From Streptomyces coelicoflavus (GTDB taxonomy: Bacteria; Actinomycetota; Actinomycetes; Streptomycetales; Streptomycetaceae): 64,000 bases of DNA. The position numbers and the translations under genes are program-made. Location of the stretch: NCBI RefSeq assembly GCF_003112555.1, contig NZ_BEWB01000003.1, forward strand, positions 310,001 through 374,000. The letters are read 5' to 3'. The notes beneath the pieces were generated by a model. It searched no databases and was not told the origin of the DNA. It saw nothing but the letters and a program-made list of their open reading frames with translations. Below are positions 18,760 to 27,773 of this stretch, piece by piece (positions within the stretch are counted from its first letter, which is position 1; every line of letters begins with the position of its first letter).

Positions 18760-19518
18760 CTACGCCCGGCGCAGCCGCAGCCCCACGAGGCCCAGGGCCA
18801 GGCCGAGGCCGACGAGGACCAGCCCGGTGCCCAGCGGGAGGACCCGCAGTACGGGCGCGGCGGCCTGCTGGGTCCGGGCGCCGGTCCCCGACCCGGACCG
18901 GGACGGGGAGACCGAGGGGGCCAGGGCCGCCCCGGTCTGTCCGGGCGGAACGGCGGTGGCCGCGGTGGGGGTGGCGGCCGGTCCCTCGGGGACACCGTCG
19001 GCGGTGCCCTCCTCGCGTCGGCCGGCGTTCTCGTCCGTGCCGTCGTGCTGCTGCCCGCGCTCCTCGGCGCGGCCGGGCCGCAGCCTTCCCTCACCCGGCG
19101 GATTCCCGGCCCGGGAGGGCTCGGGGCGCCCCGTGGCGCGGGACGCCGACGGAGCGGGCGAAGAGGGGGAGGGCTTGGCGGAACCGTGCCCCGCGCTCTC
19201 CGCGGGGCCGGATTCCGCGGCGGGCCGGGAGGCGGGCCCGGCGTCCGGGTGTTCCGGGCGGTCGGGACCGGCGGGGCGCCGGGGACGTTCGTGGCCGCCC
19301 CGCCCGTCGTGGGTGGCCGCACCGTCCGGGACGGCGGCCGCGTCCGGCGCCGCATCGCGCCCCGGCGCCGCCGGGGACGGCGCCGCCACCGCCGTGTACG
19401 CGGTACCGGCGCCACCGGCGGCGTGGGCCGGCTCCGCCCCGTACGGTGACACCACCGCGCCGATCCCCAGGGCCCCCACCAGCCCCGTCGCCCGCAGTGT
19501 GTGCTGCCATGGAGTCAC
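18760..19518 (-). CDS. Secreted low-complexity protein with C-terminal membrane anchor
   Basis: 252 residues from GTG 19518, chosen because GGGAGGGGG stands 8 bases upstream; the frame is open for 85 further codons without a good start. A signal peptide is visible ([27 protein letters not shown], cut likely after AHA). The body is Pro/Ala/Gly/Asp-rich without recognisable domains. The end is one hydrophobic helix ([26 protein letters not shown]) followed by basic residues, which would hold the protein in the membrane facing outside. LPLGTG is not a proper LPxTG sortase signal. Function unknown; similar tails are common on Streptomyces surface proteins. Confidence 0.6.
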   Translation of the reverse strand: MTPWQHTLRATGLVGALGIGAVVSPYGAEPAHAAGGAGTAYTAVAAPSPAAPGRDAAPDAAAVPDGAATHDGRGGHERPRRPAGPDRPEHPDAGPASRPAAESGPAESAGHGSAKPSPSSPAPSASRATGRPEPSRAGNPPGEGRLRPGRAEERGQQHDGTDENAGRREEGTADGVPEGPAATPTAATAVPPGQTGAALAPSVSPSRSGSGTGARTQQAAAPVLRVLPLGTGLVLVGLGLALGLVGLRLRRA

Positions 19519-19700
19519 GTCCGTGACCCCCTCCCGGTGATACCCGTCGTGGAAAGCGTCGGAGAAGTCGCGCAGAACGACGGAACAAGCCTCACACCGG
19601 CCGGCGATCCCGGCATTCCGGGCGCCGCCGAACGCGTGGGGGCCGGTTTTCCCGGGGGGCAGCAACCGGTCGCGGCCGGCGGGTGGGAGACAATGGCGGC

Positions 19701-20240
19701 ATGGAAATGCCGAGGAACGACAGGTCGCCGGAGAACCCCCAGATCCTGGTCGTCGGCCAGGACGGAATGGCACTCAGCGGCGGCGGGGACGACGACTCCC
19801 GCGAGATCCCGGTGACCGAGCAGGTGGAGCAGCCTGCCAAGGTCATGCGGATCGGCAGCATGATCAAACAGCTGCTGGAAGAGGTGCGGGTCGCGCCCCT
19901 GGACGAGGCGAGCCGGGCCCGGCTCAAGGAGATCCACGCCAGCTCGGTGAAGGAGCTGGAGGACGGTCTGGCTCCGGAGCTGGTGGAGGAGCTGGAGCGG
20001 CTCTCCCTGCCCTTCACGGACGACGGCACCCCGACCGACGCCGAACTGCGGATCGCCCAGGCACAGCTGGTCGGCTGGCTGGAGGGGCTCTTCCACGGCA
20101 TCCAGACCACGCTGTTCGCCCAGCAGATGGCCGCGCGGGCCCAGCTGGAGCAGATGCGCCGCGCCCTGCCGCCGGGAGCCGTCCCGGAGGGCGAGGAGCC
20201 CCCGCACCCGGGCGGTCGCTCCGGCGGCCCCTACCTCTAG
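19701..20240 (+). CDS. bpa: Bacterial proteasome activator (Bpa/PafE family)
   Basis: 179 residues from ATG 19701, with GGGAGA 10 bases upstream; GTG 19683 is a weaker alternative. The conserved core runs PAKVMRIGSMIKQLLEEVRVAPLDEASRARLKEIHASSVKELEDGLAPELVEELERLSLPF and GWLEGLFHGIQTTLFAQQMAARAQLEQMR, predicted helical. It ends in GGPYL, the hydrophobic-Tyr-X type C-terminus that docks into the 20S proteasome alpha ring and opens it for ATP-independent degradation. The proteasome genes themselves are not in the window. A strong hairpin terminator follows directly. Confidence 0.9.
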   Translation: MEMPRNDRSPENPQILVVGQDGMALSGGGDDDSREIPVTEQVEQPAKVMRIGSMIKQLLEEVRVAPLDEASRARLKEIHASSVKELEDGLAPELVEELERLSLPFTDDGTPTDAELRIAQAQLVGWLEGLFHGIQTTLFAQQMAARAQLEQMRRALPPGAVPEGEEPPHPGGRSGGPYL

Positions 20241-20252
20241 ACCCGACAACGC

Positions 20253-20286
20253 GAAGGGCCCGGCAGCACTCGCTGCCGGGCCCTTC
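20253..20286. terminator. Bidirectional terminator between bpa and the kinase gene
   Basis: Perfect 15-base-pair stem (GAAGGGCCCGGCAGC and its complement) around the loop ACTC. It sits between convergent genes, 12 bases after bpa and 31 before the kinase stop, so it can end transcription from both sides. Confidence 0.9.
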
Positions 20287-20317
20287 GTCGTCAGCCGTCC
20301 GTCACGCCGTCACCGGC

Positions 20318-21973
20318 TCACTCGCCGGCCGGGTTGCCCGTCGAGACCTTGAGCTGGATGGTCGGCATCTTCTCCGGGTCGACGTCCGTGCCGGCGACGG
20401 GGAACTGGTCCCGGATCGACCCCTCGCCGTACGTGTTCTCGTCGACCTCGACGACCTTCATCTGCCAGCCCGCGGCGTTGAAGCACTCCTTGACCGAGCC
20501 GATGTACTTGAACGTGAACTCCGGCACCCTGATCTTGTCCGGGTCGTTGTACGACTCCTCCGGCTCGGTGCACTCGTCCGTCTCGATCGTCTTCGTCTTG
20601 TCCGGCCCGCGGTAGCCCGCCGCCCTCGAGGGCGAAGCGGACGCGCTCGCGGAGCCGCCCCCGCCGGCCTCCGGGTCCTCGTCCCCGCCGCCGTTCATCA
20701 GCAGCGCGGCGATCAGTCCGCCGACGGCCACGAGGGCGACGACGATCGAGCCGAGGATCACCGGCTTGTTGCTCTTGCCCCCGCCGGAGGAACCGGAGCC
20801 CTGGGCTGACGGCGACAGGTTGTACGGCGGCGGGGTGGACGCGCCCTGCTGCTGCCCGTACGGCGACGGCGTCTGGTACCCGGCCTGCTGCGGATAGCCG
20901 TACGCGGGCGAGTGCGCGGCCGGGGCCGGGGTGCCGTACGGGTTGGGGCCGGGGGCCGGAGTCGGCTGGTACGGCGTCTGGACGGGGCCCGTGGGCGCCG
21001 GGGTGCTCTGGTCGACCGGCGGGAAGACCGCGGAGCCGACGCCCGCGCCGCTCGACGTCTGGGCGCCGGGCACGATGCTCGGCGCGGCCGCCTGGAAGGA
21101 GGCCGCCACGCGCAGGCACTCGTCGCGCATGGCCTCGGCGCTGGGGAAGCGTTCGTTGGGGTTCTTCTTCAGCGCGCGGGCCACCAGCGCGTCCACCGCC
21201 GGCGGCAGGGAGCGGTTGACGGCGGACGGGGCCACCGGCTCCTCCTGCACGTGCGCGTACGCGATCGCCAACGGCGAGTCGGCGTCGAACGGCAGGCGCC
21301 CGGTGACCAGTTGGAACAGCATGATGCCGACCGAGTAGAGGTCGGAGCGGGCGTCGACGCCGCGGCCGAGGGCCTGCTCCGGCGAGAGGTACTGCGGGGT
21401 GCCGACGACCATGCCGGTCTGCGTCATCGAGGTCACGCCGGACTGCATGGCGCGGGCGATGCCGAAGTCCATGACCTTGACCACGCCGCGCTTGGTCATC
21501 ATCACGTTGCCCGGCTTGATGTCCCGGTGGACCAGGCCCATCTCGTGGCTGATCTCCAGGGCGGCCAGCACGTCGGCGGTGATCTTCAGTGCCTTGTCGG
21601 CGGGCATCGCGCCCTGCTGCCGCACGTCCTCGTCGAGCACGGAGCCGAGCGGCCGGCCCTCGACGTACTCCATGACGATGTACGGAGTCGTCAGGCCGTT
21701 CAGATCGTCCTCGCCGGTGTCGAAGACCGAGACGATGTTGGTGTGCGTGAGCTTGGCCACGGCCTGGGCCTCGCGGCGGAAGCGCTCACGGAAGGCCTGC
21801 TCGCGGCCCAGCTCGGTGTGCAGCGTCTTGATCGCGACCTGGCGGTCGAGGACCGAGTCGTACGCCAGGTGCACGGAGGCCATGCCGCCCTCGCCGAGCA
21901 AGTCGCGCAGCTGGTAACGGCCGCCGGCGAGTGCCCGCCCCGCGTACCGTCCCTGTCCGGCGTCCTGGCTCAT
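20318..21973 (-). CDS. Membrane Ser/Thr protein kinase with one C-terminal PASTA-like domain
   Basis: 551 residues from ATG 21973. Kinase domain residues 20-290: Gly loop GEGGMASV, Lys49 (VAIK), HRDIKPGN 149-156, DFG 169-171, activation loop SMTQTGMVVGTPQYLSPEQ with likely autophosphorylated Thr. A Pro/Gln/Tyr-rich cytoplasmic linker (300-400) leads to one membrane helix at about 404-426. The outer part of 125 residues begins with Gly/Ser/Ala and ends in a single degenerate PASTA-like domain (VPEFTFKYIGSVKECFNAAGW...QFPVAGTDVDPEKMPTIQLKVSTG) plus two Cys that could bridge. PASTA domains sense peptidoglycan fragments; with a single copy this is uncertain. Divergent from the second kinase. Confidence 0.9.
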   Translation of the reverse strand: MSQDAGQGRYAGRALAGGRYQLRDLLGEGGMASVHLAYDSVLDRQVAIKTLHTELGREQAFRERFRREAQAVAKLTHTNIVSVFDTGEDDLNGLTTPYIVMEYVEGRPLGSVLDEDVRQQGAMPADKALKITADVLAALEISHEMGLVHRDIKPGNVMMTKRGVVKVMDFGIARAMQSGVTSMTQTGMVVGTPQYLSPEQALGRGVDARSDLYSVGIMLFQLVTGRLPFDADSPLAIAYAHVQEEPVAPSAVNRSLPPAVDALVARALKKNPNERFPSAEAMRDECLRVAASFQAAAPSIVPGAQTSSGAGVGSAVFPPVDQSTPAPTGPVQTPYQPTPAPGPNPYGTPAPAAHSPAYGYPQQAGYQTPSPYGQQQGASTPPPYNLSPSAQGSGSSGGGKSNKPVILGSIVVALVAVGGLIAALLMNGGGDEDPEAGGGGSASASASPSRAAGYRGPDKTKTIETDECTEPEESYNDPDKIRVPEFTFKYIGSVKECFNAAGWQMKVVEVDENTYGEGSIRDQFPVAGTDVDPEKMPTIQLKVSTGNPAGE

Positions 21974-22319
21974 GTCTCTGCGTCCCCCATAGGCGGCGGG
22001 CGCCGGTGGCAGCGGCACGCGCGCTCGTGATCGAAAGTGCTATTCCCGGCCAAGTCTGCCCCAGGGCACTGACACGTCAAGCGCGGTGCCCGTTCCGTGA
22101 CCGTACGCGAAAGAAGCGTCGCGGAAGCGTTACAGGCGGCGTACTTCCGCCGCACGGAATTTGCACGAGAGTACGGAACCAGGGTTTCATGACCGGTCCG
22201 TCTCATGTCCGGTCCCGACGCCCATCCCGGACCGGAGGCCCCCGTGAAGCCTGTAGCGTGGCCGACGGAGACCGTAACAACACCGCGCGTACCGCGGGCA
22301 GAAACGACGGCGAGGACTG
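21974..22319. promoter_or_regulatory. 346-base divergent promoter region of the two kinase genes
   Basis: There is no convincing gene. It holds both promoters; TGTAGCG near 22253 resembles a -10 element for the plus-strand kinase. Local AT-richer patches (around 22030-22050 and 22145-22165) could be the minus-strand promoter. No clear operator palindrome was found. Confidence 0.5.
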
Positions 22320-23963
22320 ATGGCACAGCAGCAGCGCGCCCAGGGCCCGTCCGAACCCGAGGCATCTGGCGGCGGTATGTCTGACGCGCCGGAGAACTGG
22401 GGCAACGGCGGCCTGGTCGGCGACGGCCGGTACCGGCTGACCCGCAGGCTCGGGCGGGGCGGCATGGCCGAGGTGTTCGCCGCCGAGGACGTCCGCCTGG
22501 GGCGCACCGTGGCGGTCAAGCTGCTGCGTGCCGACCTCGCCGAGGACCCGGTCTCCAAGGCCCGCTTCACGCGCGAGGCACAGTCGGTGGCCGGCCTCAA
22601 CCACCACGCCATCGTGGCCGTGTACGACTCGGGCGAGGACGTCGTCGGCGGCCAGTCCGTGCCGTACATCGTGATGGAGATCGTCGAGGGGCGCACCATC
22701 CGCGACCTCCTCCTCAACGCCGAGGCGCCCGGACCCGAGCAGGCGCTGATCATCGTCTCCGGTGTCCTGGAGGCGCTCGCCTACTCCCACCAGCACGGCA
22801 TCGTGCACCGCGACATCAAGCCCGCCAACGTCATCATCACCAACGCGGGCGCGGTCAAGGTGATGGACTTCGGCATCGCGCGCGCCCTGCACGGCGCCCA
22901 GTCGACGATGACCCAGACCGGCATGGTCATGGGCACCCCCCAGTACCTCTCTCCCGAGCAGGCCCTCGGCAAGGCCGTCGACCACCGCTCCGACCTGTAC
23001 GCCACGGGCTGCCTGCTCTACGAACTCCTCGCGCTGCGCCCGCCGTTCACGGGGGAGACCCCGCTGTCGGTGGTCTACCAGCACGTGCAGGACATCCCGA
23101 CGCCTCCGTCCGAGGTCTCCGACGCCACCCCGCCGGAGCTGGACGGCCTGGTGATGCGCTCGCTGGCCAAGGAGCCCGACGACCGCTTCCAGACCGCCGA
23201 GGAGATGCGCGGCCTGGTCCAGTACGGCCTGCAGATGCTGTACGAGCAGGGCGGCCACACCGGCACCTGGAACACCGGCCCGGTCGCCGCGCACGACGGC
23301 CGGCACACCCCCGCGGCCGGCCTGGCGGGCACGACGGTGCTGCCGCACCCCGACCACCACGGGGCGTCGGGCACCCAGCAGATCCCCCAGCCGATCCTGC
23401 CGCACGGCTACGGCGGGGGCGACGACGGCGGTTTCGAGGGCCACGGCAACAAGGGCAGCGGCCGCGGCAAGCTGTGGATACTGGCCGTCTTCGCGGTGAT
23501 CGCCATCGCGGCCGGCGTCGCGCTGGCCCTGAACAACGGCGGCGGCGACGAGGGCGGCACCAAGACGGACAAGAGCCCGTCGGCGACCACCTCCCAGAGC
23601 ACCGGCGAGGAGACGCCCAGTTCGTCGCCCAGCGACGAGCAGACCCAGGAGACCACCGACCCGGGCACCGAGCAGGGCTCGGGCGGGTACGGCAACGGTG
23701 ACGGGGACTGGAACCAGCAGTACACGCCGTCGTACACCCCGTCGGAGACGGCGACGGACGATTCGACCGGTGGCGGCGAGACGCCTGGTGACGGTGAAAC
23801 GCCCGGTGGCGGTGAGACGCCCGGTGGCGGCGAGAGCCCTGGTGGCGGCGAGACGCCCGGTGGCGGTGAAACGCCTGGTGGCGGTGAGACCCCGCCGGAC
23901 GGCGGCGGCACCGAGGGCGGCTCCGGAAACACGGGCGGCCCCACCGCCCCGGCGGGCGAGTGA
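22320..23963 (+). CDS. Membrane Ser/Thr protein kinase with Gly-Glu-Thr-Pro repeat tail
   Basis: 547 residues from ATG 22320 (AGGA just upstream; Met20 is an alternative). Kinase domain about 35-300: Gly loop GRGGMAEV, Lys67, HRDIKPAN 163-170, DFG 183-185, activation loop STMTQTGMVMGTPQYLSPEQ. One membrane helix lies at about 384-404 (WILAVFAVIAIAAGVALAL). The outer tail of about 140 residues has no PASTA domain; it is Ser/Thr/Glu-rich and ends in at least six near-identical units of GGGETPG. Such a tail may be a cell-wall spacer and could be glycosylated on Thr. The activation loop is nearly identical to that of the divergent kinase, suggesting descent from one gene with exchanged sensor parts. 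Confidence 0.9.
   Translation: MAQQQRAQGPSEPEASGGGMSDAPENWGNGGLVGDGRYRLTRRLGRGGMAEVFAAEDVRLGRTVAVKLLRADLAEDPVSKARFTREAQSVAGLNHHAIVAVYDSGEDVVGGQSVPYIVMEIVEGRTIRDLLLNAEAPGPEQALIIVSGVLEALAYSHQHGIVHRDIKPANVIITNAGAVKVMDFGIARALHGAQSTMTQTGMVMGTPQYLSPEQALGKAVDHRSDLYATGCLLYELLALRPPFTGETPLSVVYQHVQDIPTPPSEVSDATPPELDGLVMRSLAKEPDDRFQTAEEMRGLVQYGLQMLYEQGGHTGTWNTGPVAAHDGRHTPAAGLAGTTVLPHPDHHGASGTQQIPQPILPHGYGGGDDGGFEGHGNKGSGRGKLWILAVFAVIAIAAGVALALNNGGGDEGGTKTDKSPSATTSQSTGEETPSSSPSDEQTQETTDPGTEQGSGGYGNGDGDWNQQYTPSYTPSETATDDSTGGGETPGDGETPGGGETPGGGESPGGGETPGGGETPGGGETPPDGGGTEGGSGNTGGPTAPAGE
23769..23891 (+). repeat. 18-base tandem repeats coding for GGGETP units
   Basis: Seven imperfect copies of an 18-base unit (GGTGGCGGTGAGACGCCC type) inside the second kinase gene. 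The variants (GDGETP, GGGESP) are all in frame. Copy number is likely variable between strains. Confidence 0.85.
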
Positions 23964-24033
23964 CCGCACCCTCCACGACACCTCACGCGCGCGTGCGGCC
24001 CCGAAACGGGCTCCACGCGCGCGTTGCGTTCGC

Positions 24034-24441
24034 CTACGCGGGCCCCGCCGCCCCGTCCGTGAAGTGCACCGTGCCGAACTGCGGGTCGACGCGCAGGTAG
24101 GCGGGCTCGAACGGCTGTCCGTCCACCCGGCTCGGCGCGGGACCGAACCGCTCCAGCTCGGCGGCGCTCGGCTCATGGGCCTCGCACCGGCCCACGACCT
24201 GTACGGTCCACAGGCTCTCGCCGGGCCGCGCCGAGGTCAGGTTGTCCGCTCCGTACGCGACGACGCTCCCGGCGCACACCTGGTGGTACCCCCAGCTCGC
24301 GGGCATGCGCAGCAGGACCCGGCCGTCGGCCACGATGTGCCGCGCGAGGGCGAGGAAGGGCAGGGCGCGCATGGTGGTGGCCGCCCGGCCGTAGGCGGTA
24401 CGGCCGAGCAGGCCGACGGCGAGCTGTTCGTCGGAGGGCAT
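24034..24441 (-). CDS. Pyridoxamine 5'-phosphate oxidase (PPOX) fold protein
   Basis: 135 residues from ATG 24441; the frame is open further upstream but only this start fits the fold. The sequence GRTAYGRAATTMRALPFLALARHIVADGRVLLRMPASWGYHQVCAGSVVAYGADNL is the flavin/split-barrel core, followed by ESLWTVQVVGRCEAHE and YLRVDPQFGTVHFTDG. Members bind FMN, F420 or haem, or act only as sensors. It lies directly next to the response regulator gene, in the same direction. The cofactor is unknown; the barrel assignment is fairly firm. Confidence 0.75.
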   Translation of the reverse strand: MPSDEQLAVGLLGRTAYGRAATTMRALPFLALARHIVADGRVLLRMPASWGYHQVCAGSVVAYGADNLTSARPGESLWTVQVVGRCEAHEPSAAELERFGPAPSRVDGQPFEPAYLRVDPQFGTVHFTDGAAGPA

Positions 24442-24547
24442 GGAATCACTGTGCGGGAGCGGCGGACAGCGGAACAGAGTCGCCCGCCCCGGCAGGGCGG
24501 GACGTAAGTCCCGAATAAGTCCGGGCGGACCGGGGTGCCGGGGCCCG

Positions 24548-25222
24548 TCAGCGGTTCTCGGCCTCCAGCCGGGCCACGAAGGCGGCCGCCTGCGAGCGCC
24601 GCTGCATGCCGAGCTTGCCCAGCAGGCTCGACACGTAGTTCTTGATCGTCTTTTCGGCCAGGTGCAGCCGTTCACCGATGGCGCGGTTGGTCAGGCCCTC
24701 GCCGATCAGGTCCAGGATGCGGCGCTCCTGGTCGGTGAGGCGGGCCAGCCGGTCGTCGGGCTTCGCCCCGCCGCCGCGCAGCCGCTCCAGCACGCGCGCG
24801 GTGGCCGCCGGATCGAGCAGCGACTTCCCGGCCGCCACCTCCCGCACGGCGCCGAGCAGCTCGGCGCCGCGGATGTCCTTGAGGACGTAGCCGGAGGCGC
24901 CGGCCATGATCGCGTCGAAGAGGGCCTCGTCGTCGGCGAAGGAGGTCAGCATCAGGCAGCGGACGGACTCGTCCCGGGAGCGGATGTCCCGGCAGACCTC
25001 GACGCCGCTGCCGTCCGGCAGCCGTACGTCCAGCACCGCGACGTCCGGGCGGACGGCCGCGACCCGGGCCTGTGCCTCGGCGGCCGTACCGGCCTCGCCC
25101 ACCACCTCGATGTCGGCCTCGCCGGCGAGCAGATTGTGCACCCCGCGCCGGACCACCTCGTGGTCGTCGAGGAGGAATACCCGGATTTTTCCGTCTTCGC
25201 GCACGCGGTCAGTGTCACACAC
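24548..25222 (-). CDS. NarL/LuxR family response regulator (DevR-like)
   Basis: 224 residues from GTG 25222 (GGGAAGAG upstream); GTG 25204 is an alternative start six codons in. Receiver domain: acidic pair Asp19-Asp20 (FLLDDHE), phospho-acceptor Asp65 ([11 protein letters not shown]), Lys in YVLKDI. The GerE/LuxR DNA-binding domain covers about 159-217 ([45 protein letters not shown]). No histidine kinase gene is adjacent, so its partner is elsewhere. The family includes DevR/DosR, the hypoxia and dormancy regulator, and this protein is of that shape. The neighbouring PPOX-fold gene and the divergent dehydrogenase operon are possible targets. Confidence 0.9.
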   Translation of the reverse strand: MCDTDRVREDGKIRVFLLDDHEVVRRGVHNLLAGEADIEVVGEAGTAAEAQARVAAVRPDVAVLDVRLPDGSGVEVCRDIRSRDESVRCLMLTSFADDEALFDAIMAGASGYVLKDIRGAELLGAVREVAAGKSLLDPAATARVLERLRGGGAKPDDRLARLTDQERRILDLIGEGLTNRAIGERLHLAEKTIKNYVSSLLGKLGMQRRSQAAAFVARLEAENR

Positions 25223-25527
25223 CGGCTCTTCCCGTGCCCGGGGTGGCCGGGATAACGTGCCGTTGTTCCGGCCCCCTGCAAGGCTGTGACCAGTAAAACT
25301 TCCGCCCTACGCCGATTTACTTGGAAATCCGAGTAAAAACGCAGGTCAGGAGGGGTTTCACAGAAATGTGGAGCACTGGGTAACGTGCTGTTCGCAGGGC
25401 GCTCGCCGGGGCACCTGTCACGCCTGTTCCCGATCGGGCCGCACCCACCCTTGTGCGTCCGCCGGGCCGCAGGTGAGCCGCACTGGCTTCCGGCGAACCC
25501 GGGGGCCGGACCGACGGAGGAGCACAC
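25223..25527. promoter_or_regulatory. 305-base divergent region with an AT-rich palindrome
   Basis: Contains the promoters of the response regulator and of the second dehydrogenase operon. The striking element is at 25316-25337: arms TTTACT(T)GGA and TCC(G)AGTAAA, matching in 9 of 11 paired positions. A further AGTAAA at 25292 lies 40 bases (about four helix turns) from the AGTAAA of the palindrome. This resembles a multi-site operator for an Lrp or similar oligomeric regulator. The E1alpha RBS GGAGGAG follows at 25515. Confidence 0.6.
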
Positions 25528-26781
25528 GTGACCGAGAGCACTGCCGCGCGCAAGCCGCGACGCAGCGCCGGAAGCAAGGCGGCCGGCACCACCGGCACCA
25601 AGGCGGCCGGGACCACCGGCAGCAAGGCCGGCACCGGCAAGCGCACCACTCGCACCACCAGCACCACCCGTAACGCTGCCAAGAAGGGCTCCGAGACGGA
25701 GCTGGTGCAGCTGCTGACGCCCGAGGGCGAGCGCGTCGAGGACGCCGCTTACGCCGAGTACGCCTCGTACGTCGCCGACATCACCCCGGACGAGCTGCGC
25801 GGCCTGTACCGCGACATGGTGCTCACCCGGCGCTTCGACGCCGAGGCCACCGCCCTGCAGCGCCAGGGCGAGCTGGGCCTGTGGGCCTCCCTGCTGGGCC
25901 AGGAGGCCGCCCAGATCGGTTCCGGCCGGGCCACTCGCGAGGACGACTACGTCTTCCCGACCTACCGCGAGCACGGCGTCGCCTGGTGCCGCGGGGTGGA
26001 CCCGACCAACCTGCTCGGCATGTTCCGCGGTGTGAACAACGGCGGCTGGGACCCCAACAGCAACAACTTCCACCTGTACACGATCGTCATCGGCTCGCAG
26101 GCGCTGCACGCCACGGGCTACGCCATGGGCGTGGCCAAGGACGGCGCCGACTCGGGCGTGATCGCGTACTTCGGCGACGGCGCCTCCAGCCAGGGCGACG
26201 TCAGCGAGGCGTTCAACTTCGCCGCCGTCTACAACGCGCCCGTCGTGTTCTTCTGCCAGAACAACCAGTGGGCGATCTCCGAGTCCAACGAGAAGCAGAC
26301 CCGGGTGCCGCTCTACCAGCGCGCCCAGGGCTTCGGCTTCCCCGGCGTCCGCGTCGACGGCAACGACGTGCTGGCCTCCCTCGCGGTCACCCGCTGGGCC
26401 CTGGACCGGGCCCGGCGCGGCGAGGGACCGGCGCTGATCGAGGCGTACACGTACCGCATGGGCGCCCACACCACCTCGGACGACCCCTCCCGCTACCGGC
26501 ACGACGACGAGCGTGCCGCCTGGGAGGCGAAGGACCCGATCCTGCGCCTTCGCCGCTTCCTGGAGTCCGCAAACCACGCGGACGAGGGATTCTTCGCGGA
26601 ACTGGAGGCGGAGAGCGAGACGTTGGGCAAACGAGTGCGCGAAGTGGTCCGTGCCATGCCGGACCCGGACCGGTTCGCCATCTTCGAGAACGTGTACGCG
26701 GACGGGCACGCGCTCGTGGACGAGGAGCGGGCGCAGTTCGCCGCGTACCAGGCATCGTTCGCAGACGCAGAGGGGGTCTGA
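25528..26781 (+). CDS. bkdA: 2-oxoacid dehydrogenase E1 component alpha subunit (second copy) with basic N-terminal tail
   Basis: 417 residues from GTG 25528, GGAGGAG seven bases upstream. Residues 1-55 form a Lys/Arg/Thr/Ala/Gly tail with repeated KAAGTTG and RTTRTTSTTR units, resembling histone H1-like tails and absent from the copy at 8425. The E1alpha domain follows: FPTYREHGVAWCRGVDP, HATGYAMGVA, ThDP motif GDGASSQGDVSEAFNFAAVYNAPVVFFCQNN, and YRMGAHTTSDDPSRYR. The operon plan matches branched-chain 2-oxoacid dehydrogenase of Streptomyces, which makes acyl-CoA starters for branched fatty acids and supports Val/Leu/Ile catabolism. One base separates its stop from E1beta. Confidence 0.85.
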   Translation: MTESTAARKPRRSAGSKAAGTTGTKAAGTTGSKAGTGKRTTRTTSTTRNAAKKGSETELVQLLTPEGERVEDAAYAEYASYVADITPDELRGLYRDMVLTRRFDAEATALQRQGELGLWASLLGQEAAQIGSGRATREDDYVFPTYREHGVAWCRGVDPTNLLGMFRGVNNGGWDPNSNNFHLYTIVIGSQALHATGYAMGVAKDGADSGVIAYFGDGASSQGDVSEAFNFAAVYNAPVVFFCQNNQWAISESNEKQTRVPLYQRAQGFGFPGVRVDGNDVLASLAVTRWALDRARRGEGPALIEAYTYRMGAHTTSDDPSRYRHDDERAAWEAKDPILRLRRFLESANHADEGFFAELEAESETLGKRVREVVRAMPDPDRFAIFENVYADGHALVDEERAQFAAYQASFADAEGV

Positions 26782-26782
26782 C

Positions 26783-27763
<981 letters not shown>

Positions 27764-27773
27764 GGAGGGGAGC

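Noticed and set aside
18760..18850. LPLGTG as a sortase LPxTG anchor
   Set aside because: The Thr is at the wrong position (L-P-L-G-T-G) and the pattern is a common hydrophobic tail start in Streptomyces membrane-anchored proteins.
21974..22319. Hidden gene in the 346-base gap between the kinase genes
   Set aside because: Open frames there have no family motif, poor start signals and Arg-rich shadow composition.
23769..23891. Possible CRISPR-like repeat array
   Set aside because: Repeats are contiguous, 18 bases, in frame and coding, without spacers.
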